Shown piece by piece: positions 47,506 to 57,637 of a DNA stretch of 64,000 bases. Source of the stretch: Sedimentitalea arenosa (GTDB taxonomy: Bacteria; Pseudomonadota; Alphaproteobacteria; Rhodobacterales; Rhodobacteraceae); contig NZ_JAELVR010000002.1 of NCBI RefSeq assembly GCF_016428585.1, forward strand, positions 248,001-312,000, in the 5' to 3' direction. Under the pieces are notes generated by a model. It saw only the letters and a program-made list of their open reading frames with translations, ran no database searches and was not told the DNA's origin. A program made the translations under genes and the position numbers. The stretch's first letter is position 1. Every line of letters starts with the position of its first letter.

Positions 47506-48010
47506 TGGAAGCGGGTTCCCGTGAAACTGATCTTCTGCCCCAGAAACACGCGAAATCACGCGCGAAGCAAGGCGTAATTTTTCAACTTAAGGGGGATTCG
47601 GTGGCAGCTGATGCAGAATACCCATTGTCATTTCCGCTGGGCTGCTTTTATTGTGCCAGATGGGTCTGCCGCTATTGAGCGGCGCAGGACCCATCGAGAG
47701 TTTCGCTGCTCCGGCCCTTGCCCGATCGAAAATCCCGCAGGACTGGACAGACCGATGCGATCCCTTCGGGGATCAGTGAAGTGCCCCTGTTCGCGAACAA
47801 CCGGATTGGGGAAAGAATGGGCAGGCAAGGACGCGATCCGGCCTGTCGGAGAAGAACCGCGATGACGCGCGCGCACGCATTGAGCATATCGGCAGGGGGG
47901 CCATCGGCCCGACCTTGCCGCGCCGTGTCAGAGATCGCCCTCACAAGACACCATCCCAAACGCGCGCGTCCGCCTGGGCAGGCGCGTTCGGGATCGTGCA
48001 TCAAGGACAC
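47506..48010 (+). promoter_or_regulatory. Upstream region and probable long 5' leader of rne
   Basis: No gene is seen in these 505 bases. They contain a perfect hairpin with a UUCG loop (GATCCC-TTCG-GGGATC, 47759-47774), a 12-base palindrome TGTTCGCGAACA (47788-47799), and a GC-rich hairpin close to the rne start. RNase E mRNAs in other bacteria have long structured leaders through which the enzyme controls its own level; the same is inferred here. Confidence 0.45.
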
Positions 48011-50692
48011 ATGGCCAAGAAAATGCTTATCGATGCCACCCACGCGGAAGAAACCCGCGTCGTGGTGGTGGATGGAAACAAGGTCGAGGAATTCGATTTT
48101 GAATCCGAAAACAAACGCCAGCTTGCTGGCAACATCTATCTCGCAAAGGTAACACGGGTCGAACCGTCGCTTCAGGCGGCGTTCGTGGAATATGGCGGCA
48201 ACCGCCATGGATTCCTCGCGTTTTCCGAGATTCATCCTGATTACTACCAGATCCCGGTCGCAGACCGGGAGGCTCTGATGGAGGAAGAGCGCGCCTATGC
48301 CGAGGCGATGAAGGCGAGCGACGAGGAAGACGCAAACCGGCCCAGCCGGTCGCGCCGCTCTTCCTCGCGCAGCCGCAGCAAAGCTGCGGATGCCGCATCC
48401 GGCGATGCGGTCGCGACCCGCGAGGTCTCGGAAGAGATCAGCGGTATGGAAACCATCGACCTGAGCGATGGCGACGCCGAGGACACCACCGTCGCGGAGA
48501 CGCCCGAGGGCACCTCGCCCATGGAGCGTGTTTCGGAAACACCGGTCGAAGAGCCCGAAGAGGCGTCGTCCGAGGATATGGACGACCGCGAAGCCTCCGA
48601 AGACGAGGAAGGCCCCGACGCCGCTGAGAAGGACGACACGATCGAGTCCGTGGCCGAAGAGGACGACATCGAGGATATCCGCCCACCGCGCAAACCGCGT
48701 CCGCGGCGCTACAAGATCCAGGAAGTGATCAAGGTGCGCCAGATTCTTCTGGTGCAGGTCGTCAAGGAAGAGCGGGGCAACAAGGGGGCCGCGCTGACCA
48801 CCTACTTGTCCCTGGCGGGCCGGTATTGCGTGTTGATGCCCAACACAGCGCGTGGCGGTGGCATTTCGCGCAAGATCACCAACGCCGCCGACCGCAAGAA
48901 ACTGAAAGAGATCGCCGGCGAGATCGACGTACCCAAGGGCGCTGGCCTCATCGTGCGGACGGCGGGCGCCAAGCGCACCAAGGCCGAGATCAAGCGCGAC
49001 TACGAATACCTACAGCGCCTGTGGGAACAGATCCGCGAACTGACGCTGAAATCGATCGCACCGGCCAAGATCTACGAGGAAGGCGATCTGATCAAGCGGT
49101 CGATCCGCGATCTTTACAACCGGGACATCGACGAGGTCTTCGTGGAGGGCGAACGGGGCTATCGCATCGCCAAGGACTTCATGAAGATGATCATGCCGTC
49201 CCACGCCAAGAACGTGAAGCAATACACCGATCCGATGCCGCTGTTTGCGCGCTACCAGGTGGAAAGCTATCTGGGCGCGATGTTCAACCCGACGGTGCAG
49301 TTGAAGTCCGGCGGCTACATCGTGATCGGCGTCACCGAGGCGCTGGTAGCGATCGACGTGAACTCGGGCCGGGCCACGAAAGAGGGCAGCATCGAGGAAA
49401 CCGCGCTCAAGACCAACCTCGAGGCCAGCGACGAGGTTGCGCGCCAGTTGCGCTTGCGCGATCTCGCCGGTCTGATCGTGATCGACTACATCGACATGGA
49501 CGAGCGCAAGAACAACGCGGCCGTCGAAAAACGCCTGAAGGATCGGCTCAAGACCGACCGGGCGCGCATCCAGGTCGGGCGCATCTCGGGCTTCGGCCTG
49601 TTGGAGATGAGCCGCCAGCGCCTGCGGCCCGGCATGATCGAGGCGACGACGCAGCCCTGCGCGGTATGCCACGGCACCGGCTTGATCCGTTCCGACGACA
49701 ACATGGCGCTGTCGATCCTGCGCCAGATCGAGGAAGAAGGCGTGCGCCGTCGCTCGCGCGAGGTTCTCGTGCGTTGCCCGGTCAACATCGCCAACTTCCT
49801 GATCAACCAGAAGCGCGAGCACATTGCCCAGATCGAGGCGCGATACGGCCTGTCGGTTCGTGTCGAGGGCGATCCGCACCTGGTCAGCCCGGACTTCGCA
49901 ATGGAGAAGTTTAAGACCGCAACCCGCAACGTTCCGGCGGTGCCCGAGCATGTGGTGTCGGTCGATACATCGCTGATGGATCAGATCGATGCGGATGATG
50001 CGACGGAGGAGGATGACGTCGACGCCGAGGAACAGGCGGACACGCCCGAGACGCCCGAAGCATCCGAGGGCGAAACCAAGCCCAAGCGCAAGCGCCGTCG
50101 TCGGCGTCGGCGCAGCAAGTCGGGCGCGAACGGTAACGGTTCGGAGTCTGATGACGCCGACGACAGCTCTGACCGTCAGGACGCGGCGATCGAGGCGCAG
50201 CCGGTAGAGGCCGACGGCGCGAACACGGCTGACCCGACTCAGGAAGATCCCGCAGCCGACGTCGAGGAAAAGCCGAAGTCGCGTAGCCGGTCCTCGCGGT
50301 CACGTTCGAAGACCAGCAAGACCGCAGTCCCGAGCGACTCCGACGCCAGCGAGGAGGCTGCGCCAGAAGCCGAGGTGGAGGCGAAAGCAGAGGACAGCAA
50401 GCCCAAGCCGAAACGCACCCGCTCGTCTCGCTCCAAGGCCAAACCCAAGCCGGTCAAGGCCGAGCCGGAACAGGCGGAAGCCTCGCCCGAAACCGTGGAG
50501 ACAATCGCAACGCCCGAACCCGCGTCCGAACCGGCGGAGGCCCCGCAAAGCCCCCGGCCTGTTGCCGCCGAGGTCGTGAAGGAAGCGGAGCCTGCTGTGA
50601 AGGAAACCGCCGAGGTGACCGATGGCGCGGCCCCGGAACCGGCGACGACCGACAAGCCCAAGCGCCGTGGCTGGTGGTCGCTGGGAGGCTGA
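48011..50692 (+). CDS. rne: Ribonuclease E
   Basis: RNase E (893 residues) is the main endonuclease of mRNA decay and rRNA maturation. The catalytic aspartates sit in VAIDVNSGRATKE and VIDYIDMDERKNNA, and the zinc-link is PCAVCHGTG (CxxC). The N-terminal S1 domain (from about residue 36) is interrupted by an acidic, Ser/Arg-rich insert (about residues 90-231) and resumes at YKIQEVIKVRQILLVQV. The C-terminal 240 residues are charged and low-complexity with a run of Arg/Lys (KRKRRRRRRRSK), a scaffold for degradosome partners. The ATG at 48011 starts at MAKKMLIDA, as usual; longer starts are not conserved. Confidence 0.96.
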   Translation: MAKKMLIDATHAEETRVVVVDGNKVEEFDFESENKRQLAGNIYLAKVTRVEPSLQAAFVEYGGNRHGFLAFSEIHPDYYQIPVADREALMEEERAYAEAMKASDEEDANRPSRSRRSSSRSRSKAADAASGDAVATREVSEEISGMETIDLSDGDAEDTTVAETPEGTSPMERVSETPVEEPEEASSEDMDDREASEDEEGPDAAEKDDTIESVAEEDDIEDIRPPRKPRPRRYKIQEVIKVRQILLVQVVKEERGNKGAALTTYLSLAGRYCVLMPNTARGGGISRKITNAADRKKLKEIAGEIDVPKGAGLIVRTAGAKRTKAEIKRDYEYLQRLWEQIRELTLKSIAPAKIYEEGDLIKRSIRDLYNRDIDEVFVEGERGYRIAKDFMKMIMPSHAKNVKQYTDPMPLFARYQVESYLGAMFNPTVQLKSGGYIVIGVTEALVAIDVNSGRATKEGSIEETALKTNLEASDEVARQLRLRDLAGLIVIDYIDMDERKNNAAVEKRLKDRLKTDRARIQVGRISGFGLLEMSRQRLRPGMIEATTQPCAVCHGTGLIRSDDNMALSILRQIEEEGVRRRSREVLVRCPVNIANFLINQKREHIAQIEARYGLSVRVEGDPHLVSPDFAMEKFKTATRNVPAVPEHVVSVDTSLMDQIDADDATEEDDVDAEEQADTPETPEASEGETKPKRKRRRRRRRSKSGANGNGSESDDADDSSDRQDAAIEAQPVEADGANTADPTQEDPAADVEEKPKSRSRSSRSRSKTSKTAVPSDSDASEEAAPEAEVEAKAEDSKPKPKRTRSSRSKAKPKPVKAEPEQAEASPETVETIATPEPASEPAEAPQSPRPVAAEVVKEAEPAVKETAEVTDGAAPEPATTDKPKRRGWWSLGG

Positions 50693-50712
50693 TCGCAGGC
50701 CTGATGAAACAC

Positions 50713-50745
50713 GAAGGGGCGGGTCTCTGGATCCGCCCCTTCTTC
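50713..50745. terminator. Terminator between rne and tusA
   Basis: A 10-bp stem (GAAGGGGCGG, 50713-50722, with CCGCCCCTTC, 50733-50742) follows the rne stop by 20 bases and is followed by a T-rich TTCGTT. It may serve both convergent genes. Confidence 0.8.
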
Positions 50746-50756
50746 GTTCGGCGCGC

Positions 50757-50990
50757 TCAGCCGCCCTTGCGGATCAGATAGACCTGGTGGGTGCCGCCAT
50801 CGCTCTGGTCGAGCAGCGCGTGCCCGGCCTCGGCGCAGAAATGCGGCACATCCACGATTGCCGCGGGATCATCGGCCAACACCTTCAGCACGGCCCCTTC
50901 GGGCAAGGGTTTCAACCGCTTGCGCGCTTTCAGAACGGGCAGGGGGCAGAGCAACCCGATGGCGTCGAGGGTGTCGGTGATTTCGGTCAT
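50757..50990 (-). CDS. tusA: TusA-family sulfur carrier
   Basis: This 77-residue protein has the TusA signature GLLCPLPVLKARK with the sulfur-carrying Cys15 in CPLP. TusA-type proteins move persulfide sulfur for tRNA thiolation or other sulfur routes. A second cysteine in VPHFCAEAGH is also present. It is convergent with rne and divergent from ccdA, whose upstream region is 104 bases. Confidence 0.9.
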   Translation of the reverse strand: MTEITDTLDAIGLLCPLPVLKARKRLKPLPEGAVLKVLADDPAAIVDVPHFCAEAGHALLDQSDGGTHQVYLIRKGG

Positions 50991-51094
50991 GACAGCTGAG
51001 ATAGGCCCGATGTTTCACCCTGTCCACAGGGTTGTGACCAAGCTGTGTCAGAACGCGCCGTGACCTTGCCTGCGCGATGGCCTAAGACCGACTC

Positions 51095-51847
51095 ATGTTC
51101 GGGATCGACATCATAGATGCGGGGCTGATGCCCGCGATGATCGTGGCTCTGACGGCGGGAATCATCAGTTTCCTGTCGCCCTGCGTGCTGCCGATCGTCC
51201 CGCCTTACCTCGCCTACATGAGCGGCGTCTCGCTGCAGGATCTGGGCGAGGACACGCGGGCGCGCAACAAGGCGCTGCTCCCGGCGTTGTTCTTCGTTTT
51301 GGGACTGTCGACGGTCTTTCTGCTGCTGGGCTTTACCGCCTCGGCCATTGGCACCATGTTCCTGCAATACCAGGGCTGGTTCAACACGATTGCCGGAATC
51401 CTGGTGATGATTTTCGGAGCGCATTTCGTTGGGGTTTACCGGATCGGGTTTCTCGACCGCGAGGCGCGGATCGACGCGGGCGATCGAGGTGGAAGCGCAT
51501 TTGGGGCCTATGTTCTGGGCCTCGCTTTCGCGTTTGGTTGGACCCCCTGCATCGGTCCGCAACTTGGGGCGATCCTATCGTTGGCCGCATCCGAAGCCTC
51601 GGTCGCGCGCGGAACTACTCTGCTTGCCGTCTATGCTATGGGGCTGGGCGTGCCGTTTCTGCTGGTGGCGGCCTTCCTGCCGCGTCTTGGCGGTGTCATG
51701 GGATGGATGAAGCGGCACATGGAACAGATCGAACGCGTCATGGGCCTGCTGTTGTGGACGATCGGTTTGCTGATGCTGACCGGTGGCTTCTCGAGCTTTT
51801 CCTATTGGCTGCTCGAACAATTCCCGGCACTTGCCACCTTGGGCTGA
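51095..51847 (+). CDS. ccdA: Thiol transport protein CcdA
   Basis: CcdA (250 residues, six membrane helices) carries electrons from cytoplasmic thioredoxin to periplasmic thiol proteins such as CcmG. The redox cysteines sit in ISFLSPCVLPIVPP and FGWTPCIGPQLG. It is the short DsbD-like form and complements the ccmABCDG genes at 4.9-7.7 kb. Confidence 0.95.
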   Translation: MFGIDIIDAGLMPAMIVALTAGIISFLSPCVLPIVPPYLAYMSGVSLQDLGEDTRARNKALLPALFFVLGLSTVFLLLGFTASAIGTMFLQYQGWFNTIAGILVMIFGAHFVGVYRIGFLDREARIDAGDRGGSAFGAYVLGLAFAFGWTPCIGPQLGAILSLAASEASVARGTTLLAVYAMGLGVPFLLVAAFLPRLGGVMGWMKRHMEQIERVMGLLLWTIGLLMLTGGFSSFSYWLLEQFPALATLG

Positions 51848-51919
51848 TCGTCTCTCCGCGTAACGGCACTACACCGCCGCGCGGGGTTGGGCTAGGCTGT
51901 CCGCAAAAAGGACAGGTCG

Positions 51920-53134
51920 ATGACTGATCACGGGACGGGCAGGCAGGTGCGGCGACGGCGGGTATTCTATATCCCCGGCTATGACCCCGTGCCGCCACGC
52001 CGATACCGCGAACTCTATCGCCGCGAATCGGCGTCGCAGGCGCGGGTATCAGGGTACCAGATCGCGCTCGGCAAACCGGTCGATCAAGACGTTTTCGGTT
52101 GGCATGTGACGGCACGGATCGAGAACCACGAGGTCACCGCAGATTTCGAGGTGCTGGTCTGGTCCGATATCGTCCGCGCCAGCATGTCCGACTCGATCGT
52201 AGCCACCTATGGCCAGATGCTGCGCACTGTTTGGGTCTATGTCGGTTCCGGCGCACTCTGGCCGCTGATGCGCCTGCGCAAGGGGCCTGTGCTGGCCGCG
52301 CTCTACCCGGTGGCGATGCTATGCCTTCAGGCTGTTCTGGCGATGATACTGGGCTGGATCGTGATGCGCCTGGCAGGGCTCGGGCTGCCGTGGGTGGCCG
52401 CGGCGGTACTGGGTGTTGCGGCTGCAGTGTTGATGCTGCGGTGGTTCCGGACGGTCGATGGCAGGTTATTCGCCCATTACCTCATGCATGATTTCGCGTT
52501 CACCGCGCAACTGAAAGGCGCGTACCCGCCCGAACTCGAAACCCGTCTCGCGGTGTTCGGCGACCGGATCGCCGCCGCTTTGCTGGACGATGTCGACGAA
52601 GTGCTGGTCGTCGGCCATTCCTCGGGCGCCTATCTGGCCGTGTCTGTCCTCGCTGACCTGATGCGCGCGGGACGCGTTCGGCGCAAGGGTGCGGCTCTGG
52701 GGTTCCTGTCGCTTGGGCAGGTCGTCCCGATGGCCTCGTTCCTGCCGCGGGCCGAACGGTTGCGGCGCGACCTGCGCGATCTGTCGCTGCGCGACGAGTT
52801 GTGCTGGGTCGACGTTTCGGCGCCGGGGGACGGGTGTTCCTTCGCCCTCTGCGACCCCGTGGCCGTGAGCGGCGTCGCGCCAAAAGAACAGCGCTGGCCG
52901 CTGGTTCTGTCAGCGGCTTTCTCGCAAACGCTTTCGCCGGAAAAGCAGGCGGCCTTACGGCATCGCTTCTTCCGGCTGCATTTCCAGTATCTCTGCGCCT
53001 TCGACCGACCTGGTGCCTATGACTACTTTCGCATCACGGCGGGTCCGCGCACCCTGTGCGACCGCTTTGCCGAGCAGGCACCGTCGCCCTCGCGGATCCA
53101 CGTGCCGGTGTCGCGCCATGTCTCGGTAGCGTGA
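51920..53134 (+). CDS. Membrane-bound alpha/beta hydrolase-like protein
   Basis: This 404-residue protein has an Arg-rich N-terminus, two close hydrophobic segments (about 124-148 and 155-175), and a C-terminal alpha/beta hydrolase region with the nucleophile elbow GHSSG at 232-236. The rest includes YIPGYDP near the start and a basic, Phe/Tyr-rich end. A lipase or esterase role is likely but the substrate is unknown. Its stop overlaps the P450 start by one base (TGATG), so the two are translated together. Confidence 0.85.
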   Translation: MTDHGTGRQVRRRRVFYIPGYDPVPPRRYRELYRRESASQARVSGYQIALGKPVDQDVFGWHVTARIENHEVTADFEVLVWSDIVRASMSDSIVATYGQMLRTVWVYVGSGALWPLMRLRKGPVLAALYPVAMLCLQAVLAMILGWIVMRLAGLGLPWVAAAVLGVAAAVLMLRWFRTVDGRLFAHYLMHDFAFTAQLKGAYPPELETRLAVFGDRIAAALLDDVDEVLVVGHSSGAYLAVSVLADLMRAGRVRRKGAALGFLSLGQVVPMASFLPRAERLRRDLRDLSLRDELCWVDVSAPGDGCSFALCDPVAVSGVAPKEQRWPLVLSAAFSQTLSPEKQAALRHRFFRLHFQYLCAFDRPGAYDYFRITAGPRTLCDRFAEQAPSPSRIHVPVSRHVSVA

Positions 53135-54504
53135 TGATCCCGCCCAAGCCCAAGTCGCGCCCGGACAAGGTGTCGCTGGCCCGCTACGCCCGGTTGTTCC
53201 GGCGCGATATCCTGTCGGCGCAGCCCGAGCGGCTCTATCGCGCGTGGATGGCCGAGTTCCGCACGCCGTTCTTCCGCTCCTACCTTGTGAACCAGCCCGA
53301 GCTTGTGCGCCTTGTCCTGCGGGAGCGGCCCGAGGCCTTTCCCAAGTCCGAGCGGATCGGCGAGGGGCTGCGACCGCTGCTTGGGAATTCCGTGTTTTTG
53401 ACCAATGACGCGACCTGGGAACGCCAGCGGCGCATCATCGACCCGGCTTTCGAGGGAGGGCGCCTGCGCGACACTTTCCCCGCGATGCTGGAGGCGGCGC
53501 ACCAGGCAGTGGAACGGCTGGCGTCTCGCGATGGCGAGGTGGTCGAGATCGAGGCGGAAGCGAGCCATGTTGCGGCGGACGTGATCTTTCGCACCCTGTT
53601 TTCGATTCCGGTGGAGCATCGGATCGCGAACCGGGTCTTTCACCAGTTCCGCGCCCATCAGCGCAGCCAGCCGATCCTGAATCTGGCCGCCTTCCTGCCG
53701 CTGCCGCGCTGGGTGCCGCGGTTCCACGGTCGCCGCACTCGCCGGACAGCGGCCGAGATACGTGCCTTGATCCGCGAATTGACCGAGCGACGGAAGGGCG
53801 AAATCGCTGCCGGCACTGCACCGGATGACCTGGCAACCAAGATCATGACGACGCGCGATCCCGAAACCGACGAGACCTTCGGCACCGAAGAGATGATCGA
53901 CCAGGTGGCCATATTCTTTCTCGCCGGACACGAGACCAGCGCCTCGGCCCTCGGCTGGGCGCTCTACCTGCTGGCGCTGTGTCCTGACTGGCAGGACCGC
54001 GTCGCCGCCGAGGCCAGAATGGATGCGGAGCCGACACTGGCCGATGTGACCGGCTGGCGGATCAGCCGCGACGTTTTCCGAGAGGCCCTGAGGCTCTATC
54101 CGCCGGTGCCGATGATGGTGCGGCAAGCGACGCGGCCCGAACGGTTTCGGGGTCGGGAACTCGCTCAGGGCGCGCAGGTGGTCATCAGCCCGTGGCACCT
54201 GCATCGACATGCGCGGCTTTGGGAGAACCCGGACGGGTTCGACCCGGGACGCTGGCAGACCGAGAATGGCCGCACCTGCCAACGCACCGCATTTCTGCCG
54301 TTCTCAACCGGACCCCGGGTCTGTCCGGGTGCCGGCTTTGCCATGCTGGAGGGGCCGTTGATCCTGTCGCTTCTGGTGCGGGCATTCGTGTTCGAGCCGG
54401 TCGAGGACGACGCGCCCGAGCCCGTCGCGCATCTGACGGTGCGTTCGGCAAGCGGTATCCGGTTGCGCGTGCGTCAGCGCGTTTCGGGGACCGAGCCAGC
54501 CTGA
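53134..54504 (+). CDS. Cytochrome P450
   Basis: This 456-residue P450 has the oxygen-binding helix motif AGHETS (264-269), the K-helix EALR (317-320) and the haem loop FSTGPRVCPG (390-399) with Cys397. Length and motif spacing resemble bacterial P450s related to the CYP4/CYP102-like fatty-acid/alkane groups. It has no fused reductase, so redox partners must come from elsewhere. It is coupled to the membrane hydrolase upstream, hinting at joint action on a lipid-like or hydrophobic substrate. The last 31 bases overlap the convergent RHH gene. Confidence 0.94.
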   Translation: MIPPKPKSRPDKVSLARYARLFRRDILSAQPERLYRAWMAEFRTPFFRSYLVNQPELVRLVLRERPEAFPKSERIGEGLRPLLGNSVFLTNDATWERQRRIIDPAFEGGRLRDTFPAMLEAAHQAVERLASRDGEVVEIEAEASHVAADVIFRTLFSIPVEHRIANRVFHQFRAHQRSQPILNLAAFLPLPRWVPRFHGRRTRRTAAEIRALIRELTERRKGEIAAGTAPDDLATKIMTTRDPETDETFGTEEMIDQVAIFFLAGHETSASALGWALYLLALCPDWQDRVAAEARMDAEPTLADVTGWRISRDVFREALRLYPPVPMMVRQATRPERFRGRELAQGAQVVISPWHLHRHARLWENPDGFDPGRWQTENGRTCQRTAFLPFSTGPRVCPGAGFAMLEGPLILSLLVRAFVFEPVEDDAPEPVAHLTVRSASGIRLRVRQRVSGTEPA

Positions 54505-54710
54505 TAACGGTGCAATACGAAAAGCCGGATCGCTGAGGCCAGCCCGATGTCGGTGCCGCGCTCTTCGTCGATACGGGCCGCGAGCGCGTTTATCGCTATG
54601 CCGTCGGATTCGGCAATGCGGCGGAAGGCATTCCAGAAATCATCTTCCAGCGAAACAGAGGTGCGGTGCCCGCGCAGGGTGAGAGACCGTTTCGTCGGGC
54701 GCTGGCTCAT
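54474..54710 (-). CDS. Ribbon-helix-helix domain protein
   Basis: This 78-residue protein has SLTLRGHRTSVSLEDDFWNAFRRIAESDG, the RHH_4 form seen in many alphaproteobacteria: a beta strand then two helices that could bind DNA. It is third in a tightly overlapping operon with fumC and DUF4169 (ATG overlaps the DUF4169 stop by four bases), and overlaps the P450 3' end on the opposite strand by 31 bases. Confidence 0.88.
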   Translation of the reverse strand: MSQRPTKRSLTLRGHRTSVSLEDDFWNAFRRIAESDGIAINALAARIDEERGTDIGLASAIRLFVLHRYQAGSVPETR

Positions 54711-54885
54711 GTCTCGTCGCGCTTCTTTCCGTCCAGATCGCGTTTTGCCTTTTCACGGGTGGCCGCGTCGCCCTGCCGCTCGGCTTTTGTCCGGCCGAAT
54801 TTCACCGTGTTCTGATCGGCCCGCGCCTTTTTCTCGGCGCGGGCCTTAGCCTTGCGAAACCGGTTCAGGTTGACCGGTTCCGCCA

Positions 54886-54886
<1 letters not shown>
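54707..54886 (-). CDS. DUF4169 small basic protein
   Basis: This complete gene of 59 codons encodes a highly charged helical protein: MAEPVNLNRFRKAKARAEK, then TVKFGRTKAERQGDAATREKA and a lysine-rich end. It is the DUF4169 family, which is typical of Rhodobacteraceae beside fumC. Its start overlaps the fumC stop by one base (TAATG) and its stop overlaps the RHH start (ATGA). Function is unknown; the basic helix suggests nucleic acid contact. Confidence 0.9.
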
Positions 54887-56277
<1,391 letters not shown>

Positions 56278-56468
56278 CGGAACTCTCCGTCAGGTCAATC
56301 TCGCCTGCGTTTACCCGCCACGGACAAGCGGTGCAATTGGCCAGTTGCGCGCAGCCGGAACCGGGGCGGGCATTGGATTGTTGTTCTTTTGCAGTGAGGT
56401 TGTAAGCTGATCTTCCGACGCGGCATCTGGCCCGCGTCGGCTGAGCTGTCCAGAACAGGGGAACGCCC

Positions 56469-57041
56469 GTGACACATGCCCTCATCCGCCCGGTCCTGCC
56501 AATCCGCGCCGCTTTGTTGGCGGCCTGCGTCGCGGTGCTGTGGACGATGACGGCTGCCGCGCAACCCGATGAGGCGATCGCGCGTTTCGTCGGAAGCTAT
56601 TCCGGCACCGCCGAGATCGTCAACGCGGACGGGAGCAAGACGCCGCGCGACCTGAGCGTGCGGATCGAGACCACGCGGAGAGGGTTTTCGGTCAAGTGGT
56701 CCACCGTGACCTATCGCGAAGACGGCGATATCAGCGAAAAGAACTATGACATCAGCTTCACCCCCAGCGACCGCGATGGCGTCTATGCGGCGGCTATGAA
56801 GAAGAATGTGTTCGGCCACGAGGTGCAACTCGACCCGATGAAGGGCGAACCCTATGTCTGGGCACGCATCACCGGGGACACGCTGACCGTGTATTCGCTG
56901 TTCGTGGATCACGATGGCGGCTACGAGCTGCAACAGTTTGATCGAACGCTTGCCGAAGGCGGTCTGCAACTGGACTTCAAGCGGATCAGCGACGGGATGC
57001 AGAAACGCACAACCTCGGCGTTTCTGCAGCGCGAGGAGTGA
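56469..57041 (+). CDS. Secreted protein of unknown function
   Basis: This 190-residue protein starts with GTG after AGGGGAA and has a signal peptide (to about residue 31, ending TAAA). The mature part looks like a small beta barrel: FVGSYSGTAEIVN, FSVKWSTVTYRED, SFTPSDRDGVYAAAM, ITGDTLTVYSLFVDHDGGYELQQFDRTL. It resembles lipocalin-like or DUF-type periplasmic domains, but no family is certain. It is convergent with sspB. Confidence 0.8.
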   Translation: MTHALIRPVLPIRAALLAACVAVLWTMTAAAQPDEAIARFVGSYSGTAEIVNADGSKTPRDLSVRIETTRRGFSVKWSTVTYREDGDISEKNYDISFTPSDRDGVYAAAMKKNVFGHEVQLDPMKGEPYVWARITGDTLTVYSLFVDHDGGYELQQFDRTLAEGGLQLDFKRISDGMQKRTTSAFLQREE

Positions 57042-57053
57042 TGGCGCGCCGCG

Positions 57054-57539
57054 CTACTTGCGAAAACTGTCCAGCGACACGACCTGCGCATCTGATTTCT
57101 GCGCCGTGTCGGCGTCTTCCTGGGCGTGATCCGTGTTGATAGCCGGCGGCATCGGATCGGCGGAGGGTTCTTCCTCGTCTTCGTCTTCGGCCGATTCAAA
57201 GCGCAATCCGAATTCCACGGACGGATCGACGAAGGTCTTGATCGCGTCATAGGGAATGTAGAGCGGCTCTGGCGCGTCTCCGAAATTCAGGGTGACGGAA
57301 AACCCGTCCTCTCCGACGACGAGATTGTCGAACCAGTGCTGCATGACCACCGTCATCTCGCCGGGGTAGCGGTCGGCCAGCCAGTCGGCAAGTTCGGCAT
57401 CGGGGTGGGAGGTGTCGAACGTGATGAAGAAATGATGCGCGCCGGGCAGGCCATGATCGGCCACGTCCTGCAGCACGGTCTTTATAAGACCGCGCATCGC
57501 GCTGTGCATGAGGTTTCCATAGTCTATGTCGCGGGACAT
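57054..57539 (-). CDS. sspB: ClpXP adaptor SspB
   Basis: SspB (161 residues) delivers ssrA-tagged proteins to ClpXP. The folded domain (DIDYGNLMHSAMRGLI... through LYIPYDAIKTFVDPSVEFGL) is followed by an acidic linker (EDEDEEEPSADP) and a short C-terminal tail (VVSLDSFRK), the usual adaptor layout with a ClpX-docking tail. GGGGAAAG precedes the ATG at 57539. The tmRNA that makes the tagged substrates is 3 kb away. Confidence 0.93.
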   Translation of the reverse strand: MSRDIDYGNLMHSAMRGLIKTVLQDVADHGLPGAHHFFITFDTSHPDAELADWLADRYPGEMTVVMQHWFDNLVVGEDGFSVTLNFGDAPEPLYIPYDAIKTFVDPSVEFGLRFESAEDEDEEEPSADPMPPAINTDHAQEDADTAQKSDAQVVSLDSFRK

Positions 57540-57637
57540 CTGCTTTCCCCAGTCAGACGGCTGCTGTCTGAAATCAGCATAGGGGATTCGAACAGAAACA
57601 AAAGCCTGAGAAAGGCTGCCGTCTGCAGGAATGCGTT

